Of a stretch of 13,956 bases of DNA, positions 7,794 through 13,956 are shown piece after piece. Made by a program: the position numbers and the translations under genes. How positions within the stretch are numbered: position 1 is the first letter of the stretch; each line of letters starts with the position of its first letter. This DNA is from Flavobacteriaceae bacterium (GTDB lineage Bacteria > Bacteroidota > Bacteroidia > Flavobacteriales > Weeksellaceae): assembly GCA_031289875.1 (NCBI GenBank), contig JAITOO010000091.1, positions 1 through 13,956 of the forward strand. The letters are read 5' to 3'. The notes below the pieces were generated by a model, which was given only the letters and a program-made list of their open reading frames with translations, was not told where the DNA came from and searched no databases.

Positions 7794-7823
7794 TTTGATT
7801 TTAGAGATTATTTTGTACCTTTG
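7794..7823 (+). promoter_or_regulatory. Candidate promoter of deoD
   Basis: TTTG (7794-7797), an 18-base spacer and TACCTTTG (7816-7823) make the best full -33/-7 match in the window. It ends 24 bases before the deoD ATG. The upstream part of this gap (7630-7793) has a weak imperfect hairpin (AGTACTG 7754-7760 with CAGAACT 7780-7786) and nothing else I can name. Confidence 0.6.
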
Positions 7824-7847
7824 CAATCCTAAAAAATTAAAAGAACA

Positions 7848-8555
7848 ATGGCAACAGCACACATTCAAGCAGAATTAGGAGATATAGCAAAAACCGTTCT
7901 GATGCCGGGCGATCCGCTCCGCGCAAAATTTATTGCAGAAAAATTTTTGGATAACCCTGTGGTTTTCAACTCTGTACGAAATATGTTCGGCTACACGGGA
8001 ACTTACAAAGGCAAGCCGCTTTCCGTCATGGGGTCGGGAATGGGAATGCCGAGCATCGGGATTTATTCTTACGAATTGTTCACGCAGTTCGGCGTGGAAA
8101 ACATTATCCGCATTGGTTCGGCGGGCGCGTATGTCGCTGAATTAAACGTAAATGATGTGGTTTTGACAGAGACGGCATTCAGCGAATCCTCCTTTGCAAA
8201 AGTACAGTCAGGCTATGACAAAGATGTGGTTTTTCCGTCCGGAACGCTAAATCAGAAAATCATAGAAACAGCACAAGAACTCAGCCAGCCTCTGCACAGC
8301 GTGCGAGTGCATTCCAGCGACGTTTTCTATGCTCAAAACAAAGACTACCGCGACTATGTCGCCAAAGGTTGCGACTGCGTAGAAATGGAAAGTTTTGCAC
8401 TATTTCACAATGCGGCGGTTTTGGACAAAAATGCTGCTTGTCTGCTCACAATTTCCGATAGTTTTATCACCAAAGAAGAACTTTCTGCCGAAGACCGTCA
8501 AAATTCTTTCAACAAAATGATGACTTTGGCGTTGGAAACAGCGGTTAAACTGTAA
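7848..8555 (+). CDS. deoD: Purine nucleoside phosphorylase, DeoD type
   Basis: Cytosolic enzyme of purine salvage: phosphorolysis of purine (deoxy)nucleosides to base and (deoxy)ribose 1-phosphate, active as a hexamer in this family. Its 235 residues compare with 239 in E. coli, and the start MATAHIQAELGDIA closely parallels the E. coli protein. Active-site features visible: His5, PGDPLR (20-25), Arg44 and Arg88 for phosphate, GSAGAY (90-95), the nucleoside-binding VEMES (178-182) and catalytic Asp204 in TISDSF. Retention of Asp204 suggests it keeps the broad 6-oxo/6-amino purine specificity of bacterial hexameric PNPs. It looks monocistronic, with a good promoter before it and a strong terminator after it. 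No deoABC genes accompany it. Confidence 0.97.
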   Translation: MATAHIQAELGDIAKTVLMPGDPLRAKFIAEKFLDNPVVFNSVRNMFGYTGTYKGKPLSVMGSGMGMPSIGIYSYELFTQFGVENIIRIGSAGAYVAELNVNDVVLTETAFSESSFAKVQSGYDKDVVFPSGTLNQKIIETAQELSQPLHSVRVHSSDVFYAQNKDYRDYVAKGCDCVEMESFALFHNAAVLDKNAACLLTISDSFITKEELSAEDRQNSFNKMMTLALETAVKL

Positions 8556-8572
8556 AAAATACTTAAATAATT

Positions 8573-8624
8573 GGCATTGCTAATGAGGTATATTAACATA
8601 TTTCATTAGCAATACCTTTTTTTT
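8573..8624 (+). terminator. Rho-independent terminator of deoD
   Basis: The core arms ATTGCTAATGA (8576-8586) and TCATTAGCAAT (8603-8613) pair perfectly. The stem extends outward by GG/CC across one C-A mismatch and inward by two G-U and three A-U pairs to a six-base loop (8592-8597). Eight T's (8617-8624) follow. On the opposite strand there is no good T-run, so it serves mainly deoD rather than ribF. Confidence 0.85.
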
Positions 8625-8657
8625 ATTAAAATCAACTTTTGCCGGTAACCCGCCAAT

Positions 8658-9587
8658 TTATAGAAAAAATTTTTCCGTTTTCTTTTTATCTTCTTCCAAT
8701 TGCTTGATTAACTCATTTTTAGTGGCAAATTTCTTTTCATCTCGGATACGGTCAAGAAAATGAATCGGAATTTTTTTGCCGTAAATATTTCGGTTAAAAT
8801 TCAGAATATGCACTTCCAATTGTCTTTTTAGACCGCCTCCAAAAGTTGGGCGCATACCGATGTTCATCATTCCCGTAAATACCTCATTATCAATAGAAAC
8901 CTTGACAATATACACGCCGTTTTTCGGGCAGATTTTTTGCGGATCAATTTCCAGATTTGCCGTCGGAAAGCCTATCGTCCTGCCGATTCGGTCTCCATGC
9001 GCTACCGTTCCGGTCATTATAAATTCATAGCCTAAATATTGATTTGCCTGCTCAATTTCGCCTTTTTCCAGCAAATTTCGGATTTTCGTCGAGCTGACGG
9101 TTGTCTCGTTTTTATTCACCGAAGGCAGCCGCAACAGGTCAAAATGGAACGTTTTAGCAAGATTTTGCAGATGTTCAAAATTTCCGTCGCGGTTTTTTCC
9201 AAATTTCTGGTCATAACCAATGATTAATGAATGAATTTGAAATTTTTTCACCAAAATGTCTCGAACAAATTCCAACGCGGACAATCGGCTGAAATCTTTG
9301 CTAAACTCTTGAATGATAATATTTTGAACTCCAAATTGTTCTAAAAGGAGAATTTTTTCTTCCAAAGTTGTGAGGAGTTTAAAATCCGTGTCGGGCTGCA
9401 AAACAAATCGCGGGTGCGGGTCGAAAGTCATCAGAGCGGTTTCACTGTTTTCCGTCTCGGCAAGATTTTTTAAAAAATCTATAACATATTGATGACCAGA
9501 GTGTACGCCATCAAAAACACCCAGTGTGAAGACCCATTTTCGGTCTTTTTGAATTTCAAAATTATTTTTAAAAATATGCACAATCAC
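8658..9587 (-). CDS. ribF: Bifunctional riboflavin kinase / FAD synthetase
   Basis: Makes FMN from riboflavin and then FAD. The protein is 309 residues, normal for the family. The N-terminal FAD synthetase (nucleotidyltransferase) part has TLGVFDGVHSGH (21-32), FDPHPR (55-60), GYDQKFGKNRDG (124-135) and SSTKIR (165-170). The C-terminal kinase part has GTVAHGDRIGRTIGFPTANL (193-212), GVYIVKV, and NIGMRPTFGG followed by LEVHIL. The start is a GTG: no ATG exists before the first motif, and GTG at 9585-9587 or GTG at 9579-9581 are the options. The second gives V(M)HIFKNNFEI, closer to the usual RibF N-terminus, so the first two residues are uncertain. It converges on deoD and diverges from atpD. 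A dyad symmetry overlaps its start. Confidence 0.96.
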   Translation of the reverse strand: MIVHIFKNNFEIQKDRKWVFTLGVFDGVHSGHQYVIDFLKNLAETENSETALMTFDPHPRFVLQPDTDFKLLTTLEEKILLLEQFGVQNIIIQEFSKDFSRLSALEFVRDILVKKFQIHSLIIGYDQKFGKNRDGNFEHLQNLAKTFHFDLLRLPSVNKNETTVSSTKIRNLLEKGEIEQANQYLGYEFIMTGTVAHGDRIGRTIGFPTANLEIDPQKICPKNGVYIVKVSIDNEVFTGMMNIGMRPTFGGGLKRQLEVHILNFNRNIYGKKIPIHFLDRIRDEKKFATKNELIKQLEEDKKKTEKFFL

Positions 9588-9602
9588 AAATAGAATTGTG
9601 CA
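9577..9602. promoter_or_regulatory. 26-bp dyad over the ribF start codon
   Basis: TGCACAAT (9577-9584) and ATTGTGCA (9595-9602) form perfect 8-bp arms around a 10-bp centre. The centre contains one possible ribF GTG (9585-9587) and the left arm contains the other (9579-9581). The right arm touches the predicted -7 element. It could be a repressor operator or an RNA hairpin hiding the start codon; neither can be decided from the sequence. It does not resemble an FMN riboswitch. Confidence 0.4.
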
Positions 9603-9632
9603 AATATGATAAATTTTAATTTTTTTTCAAAA
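9601..9632 (-). promoter_or_regulatory. Candidate promoter of ribF
   Basis: On the minus strand, TTTTG (9628-9632), a 19-base spacer and CATATTTG (9601-9608, one mismatch to TAnnTTTG) form a plausible promoter. Transcription would begin close to 9595, leaving a leader of only about 8 bases before the first GTG. Confidence 0.5.
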
Positions 9633-9648
9633 GATTACAAAAAAATAT

Positions 9649-9656
9649 TATATTTG
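9649..9656 (+). promoter_or_regulatory. Candidate -7 element for atpD
   Basis: TATATTTG matches TAnnTTTG exactly and lies 53 bases before the atpD ATG. No clear -33 TTG is seen upstream. The resulting A-rich leader (about 9660-9709) contains no visible hairpin. Confidence 0.45.
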
Positions 9657-9679
9657 CATGTAACAAAAAATAGCAATAA

Positions 9680-11224
<1,545 letters not shown>

Positions 11225-11236
11225 ACTTTTAAAGAG

Positions 11237-11509
11237 ATGAATATACAAGTATTAACTCCTGAGGAAGTTATTTTTGACGGCGAAGTGGCAGCAGTTACCG
11301 TTCCCGGATTTAACGGTGAATTTCAAATGCTGAACAATCACGCTGCCGTAGTTTCCACCTTAGTTGAGGGAAAAGTGAAGTTGAAATCTGTGATTTCTTC
11401 TTTGGTTCAGAGCCGAAATATCTCTGACGAAGGCGATTACAAAGTGTTTTCAATCAAGGGAGGCACGCTGGAATTTAGCAATAATCAGGGGATAATTCTT
11501 TGCGATTAG
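11237..11509 (+). CDS. atpC: F1Fo ATP synthase subunit epsilon, short form
   Basis: Central-stalk subunit of F1. The 90 residues cover only the N-terminal beta-sandwich: MNIQVLTPEEVIFDGEV, then VTVPGFNGEFQMLNNHA, and a C-terminal run of strands ending in IILCD. The C-terminal two-helix domain that inhibits ATP hydrolysis in E. coli epsilon (about 139 residues in all) is missing. Short epsilons of 80-95 residues are usual in Bacteroidota, so this is not a truncation by mutation: the stop is followed at once by a terminator and there is no leftover coding sequence. AAAGAG just before the ATG may be a weak ribosome site. Co-transcribed with atpD. Confidence 0.95.
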   Translation: MNIQVLTPEEVIFDGEVAAVTVPGFNGEFQMLNNHAAVVSTLVEGKVKLKSVISSLVQSRNISDEGDYKVFSIKGGTLEFSNNQGIILCD

Positions 11510-11538
11510 ATTTTTCACAATAAAAATCGCTTTTCAAG

Positions 11539-11575
11539 CAAGAACCTCCCGATTTTCGGGAGGTTCTTGTGTTTT
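11539..11575 (+). terminator. Strong terminator after atpDC
   Basis: Perfect 14-bp arms CAAGAACCTCCCGA (11539-11552) and TCGGGAGGTTCTTG (11556-11569) enclose a TTT loop, followed by TGTTTTATT. The GC content of the stem is far above that of the surrounding sequence. On the minus strand a T-rich stretch also follows at a short distance, so it may help end the antiporter transcript too. Confidence 0.9.
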
Positions 11576-11586
11576 ATTGATTTATA

Positions 11587-11620
11587 ATGATTTACGAAGA
11601 TGTTTAAAGTTTTAAATCAT
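11587..11620 (-). terminator. Possible weak hairpin after the antiporter gene
   Basis: ATGATTTA (11587-11594) and TAAATCAT (11613-11620) are perfect 8-bp arms with an 18-base AT-rich spacer, just past the antiporter stop codon. The stem has almost no GC and no clean U-tract, so the strong hairpin at 11539-11569 is a better terminator. Confidence 0.25.
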
Positions 11621-11632
11621 CAGAAATCTTTT

Positions 11633-13912
11633 CTATAAATTATTATTTGCCCGCTCAATAAACGCTTGAATTTCCTTTTTGTTGCCCACAATCCACACAA
11701 AATCGCCTGCCTGCAAAACCATGTCAGACGGCGGGTTAAGCGTGCGTTTGCCGTCCCGCTCCAATCCGACTATCAAGCCGTGTGTGCGTTCGCGTATCTG
11801 AGATTCTTTGATGTTTTTTCCGGATAATAAGGAAGTTTCGGGAATTAAAAATTTGGTAAGTACGATATTTTCCTGCTTTTCCTGCGCTATTTTTTGAACA
11901 GGAATTTCCTTTGTTCTGTTTTTTTCGGCAAGAAGTTCAAAACGCCGCAATTGCGTATCCGTACCGATTAAACCCAATTTGTCGAAAGGGAAAATACGGT
12001 CGTCGGCTTTGGGCGCATAAATAGTTTTTGTTCCTCGTTTTATGAAAGCGATGTTGATGCCGAAAGTTTCCCGCCAAGCGAGTTCAGTTAATGTTTTTCC
12101 GATATAGGGTGCATCTTGATTTACCTCAAAATCAGTGATATGAGAGTCCCATGGGGTCAAGTTGTCCCGCCTTTGTTTTATTTGAATTTCCTTTTGATTT
12201 AAAATGTCTCGTTCGTTCAAGTTGTACATGAATCTGTGAGAAATCAACGAATAAAAACCGTTGAATTTCGTCGAAAGCAGATATAAAACCAAGACTACCA
12301 TAGGAATAACCACAATGGACGCCGCCGTTCCGGAATAGAACCTGTCTACGATGAATCCGAGCAGGAAAACGACAATCAGAATGCGCATTGCCTCAATGGC
12401 GACCAAAGGTCCTCGGCTGTATTTGTTCTCGTTCCAAATCGTCATGAAAATTTCATTGGCAGGTTTTTTCGCCAGCACTGCCCAGAGAAACGGGGCGCAG
12501 AGGGCTATCACACAGACGACTCCGATAATTCGGGTCAAGGTGCGGTTTTCAATTTGTTCGTACAGGAAAGGCATCAGCAGCGTTGTTGTCAGCATGACAA
12601 TGCCGATAACCACCACGCTGTTAGTCAATACCAGAGACAAATAGGATTTGAGCAGTTTTTTCCACTTGCTTTCTTCCTGAATGTTCTGCGTGCCGGTAGA
12701 GTACTGGTCTAACATTTTTTGAACTTTGCCGGGAATAATTTTATGCAGAATACCGTAAAAAATGTCTGAAAAATTAATCATATAAGGGGTTGTCAATGTT
12801 GTGATTACGGAAACTCCGACTGCGACGGGAAAGAGAAAATCGCTCGTAACTTTCAGCGACATGCCGAGCGAAGCCACAATGAAGGCAAATTCGCCGATTT
12901 GAGCCATGCTCATTCCGACCTGAACAGACTGTTTCAGAGGCTGCCCCGAAAGCAAGGCGCCTACCGCCGTGAAGAAAGATTTTCCAAAAATAGTCAGCAG
13001 CGTAATGAGAAAGATTTCCCACTTGTATGCCCACATCATGGAGGGGTCAATCAACATTCCGATGGAGACGAAAAATATTGCTCCGAAGAGGTCTTTGACA
13101 GGTCTCAGCAAATGTTCAATTTTTTCGGCAGAAGTCGTCTCCGCCAAAATCGACCCCATGATGAAAGCTCCGAGTTCCGCTGAAAAACCGATTTCCGTTG
13201 CACCGATAACCATTGCCAGACACAATCCTATGGAGAGAATCAACAGCGTTTCATCGTCCAATAATTTTTTTGCACGTCGAAGCAGTGTCGGAATTAAAAA
13301 AATGCCGAAAATAAACCATAAAAACAGGAAAAATAGCAGACGAAACGCTGAGGTTATCATTTCGCTTCCGTTGAATTGGCGGCTGACCGCCATCGTGGAA
13401 AGCAAGACCATAAGCAAGACCACCAAAATATCTTCAACGATAAGCACCCCGAAAACCACTTGGGCAAATTTTTTCCGCTTTACTTGCAGTTCGTCAAATG
13501 TTTTTATGATAACTATTGTTGAGGAACTGGCAATCATACCGCCTAAAAACAGGCTGTTCATCGTATTCCAGCCGAGCCATTGCCCCGCAAAATAGCCCAA
13601 AGTAAGAATCGCAATGATTTTTACAATTGCCGTAATAATTACCGCTGCACCTTCATTGAGAAGTTTTTTGAAACTAAATTCTAAGCCGAGCGAAAAAAGA
13701 AGAAAAATCACGCCGATTTCTGCCCAAATTTTTATGTTTTCCGTATCGGCAATGTTAGGTATAGGCTTAAAATGAGGACCTACTAAAAAGCCTGCAATAA
13801 TGTATCCCAATACCAGAGGCTGTTTTATCTTCCTGAAAATCAATGTAACAATGGCGCCTGCGCCCAATATGAGCGCCAAATCCAAGATGAGTTTAGGTAA
13901 GTGATTCTCCAT
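11633..13912 (-). CDS. KefB-type monovalent cation:proton antiporter (CPA2) with two RCK_C domains
   Basis: Inner-membrane antiporter of the CPA2 family, probably exchanging K+ or Na+ for protons; the ion cannot be told from sequence. It has 759 residues. The first 390 or so form the Na_H_exchanger domain: many membrane helices, GYIIAGFLVGPH (36-47), FLLFSLGLEFSFKKL (70-84), the SSSTIVIIK stretch (129-137) and the ion-site-like acidic pair in VED (159-161). A second membrane block of about four helices follows (roughly 425-565). The cytosolic tail carries two RCK_C (TrkA_C) modules: one around DFEVNQDAPYIGKTLTELAW, the other around FLIPETSLLSGKNIKESQIR to GDFVWIVGNKKEI. The nucleotide-binding RCK_N domain found in E. 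coli KefB/KefC is absent, so NAD(H) or glutathione gating of that kind is not expected. The ATG at 13910-13912 starts just before the first helix. Only 44 bases of upstream sequence are visible, with no convincing promoter. Confidence 0.92.
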   Translation of the reverse strand: MENHLPKLILDLALILGAGAIVTLIFRKIKQPLVLGYIIAGFLVGPHFKPIPNIADTENIKIWAEIGVIFLLFSLGLEFSFKKLLNEGAAVIITAIVKIIAILTLGYFAGQWLGWNTMNSLFLGGMIASSSTIVIIKTFDELQVKRKKFAQVVFGVLIVEDILVVLLMVLLSTMAVSRQFNGSEMITSAFRLLFFLFLWFIFGIFLIPTLLRRAKKLLDDETLLILSIGLCLAMVIGATEIGFSAELGAFIMGSILAETTSAEKIEHLLRPVKDLFGAIFFVSIGMLIDPSMMWAYKWEIFLITLLTIFGKSFFTAVGALLSGQPLKQSVQVGMSMAQIGEFAFIVASLGMSLKVTSDFLFPVAVGVSVITTLTTPYMINFSDIFYGILHKIIPGKVQKMLDQYSTGTQNIQEESKWKKLLKSYLSLVLTNSVVVIGIVMLTTTLLMPFLYEQIENRTLTRIIGVVCVIALCAPFLWAVLAKKPANEIFMTIWNENKYSRGPLVAIEAMRILIVVFLLGFIVDRFYSGTAASIVVIPMVVLVLYLLSTKFNGFYSLISHRFMYNLNERDILNQKEIQIKQRRDNLTPWDSHITDFEVNQDAPYIGKTLTELAWRETFGINIAFIKRGTKTIYAPKADDRIFPFDKLGLIGTDTQLRRFELLAEKNRTKEIPVQKIAQEKQENIVLTKFLIPETSLLSGKNIKESQIRERTHGLIVGLERDGKRTLNPPSDMVLQAGDFVWIVGNKKEIQAFIERANNNL

Positions 13913-13956
13913 ATATTAGTTCTAATTTGCGCAAGATAGCGATTTTTTTGTTTTTT

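Noticed and set aside
12969..13595. 208-aa plus-strand open frame opposite the antiporter gene
   Set aside because: Antisense shadow: rich in Ser, Lys, Ile and Asn, no recognisable motif, and the opposite strand encodes a clear CPA2 antiporter across the whole stretch.
13913..13956. Antiporter promoter from CAAGATA (minus-strand TATCTTG) at 13932-13938
   Set aside because: It lacks one T of TAnnTTTG and there is too little upstream sequence to judge a -33 element.

Overview
The window reads as an ordinary chromosomal segment of a Bacteroidota bacterium, most likely class Flavobacteriia. The evidence is an AT-rich genome, intergenic regions carrying the Bacteroidota promoter element TAnnTTTG, almost no Shine-Dalgarno sequences, a LepB with the long flavobacterial architecture, an atpD-atpC pair standing apart from the other ATP synthase genes, and an F1 beta subunit with the Bacteroidota-type insertion. 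From memory, the beta sequence looks closest to the Chryseobacterium/Weeksellaceae side of the order; this placement is inference.

Layout. Positions 1-1610 (minus) hold signal peptidase I (lepB), which runs off the left edge with its C-terminus just outside. dapB (1757-2461, minus) lies upstream of it, a pairing I recall as common in flavobacteria. Divergent from dapB is a two-gene plus-strand unit: a small lipoprotein with a PrcB-like domain (2565-3056), joined by an ATGA overlap to a NifS/IscS-type cysteine desulfurase (3053-4189). A large AddA/RecB-type helicase-nuclease follows (4316-7420). Its stop region contains a promoter for a 54-residue hydrophobic protein I do not recognise (7465-7629). 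deoD (7848-8555) ends in a strong terminator and faces ribF (8658-9587, minus, GTG start). Divergent from ribF are atpD and atpC (9710-11509), closed by a near-perfect hairpin. A KefB-type cation:proton antiporter with two RCK_C domains (11633-13912, minus) faces them and fills the right end.

Functionally this is a set of mostly independent housekeeping genes: protein export (LepB), lysine and cell-wall precursor synthesis (DapB), sulfur mobilisation (cysteine desulfurase), recombination repair (AddA), nucleoside salvage (DeoD), flavin cofactors (RibF), energy (AtpDC) and ion homeostasis (KefB-like). Only three pairs look like real transcriptional partners: dapB-lepB (same strand, though lepB seems to have its own promoter), the lipoprotein-desulfurase pair, and atpD-atpC.

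I found no mobile element, CRISPR array, tRNA, rRNA, toxin-antitoxin pair or defence island, and nothing that amounts to a new multi-gene system. The points most worth a second look are small: a 26-bp dyad over the GTG start of ribF, the promoter-equipped 54-aa membrane protein after addA, the nearly leaderless lipoprotein-desulfurase operon, and an AddA without an adjacent AddB.
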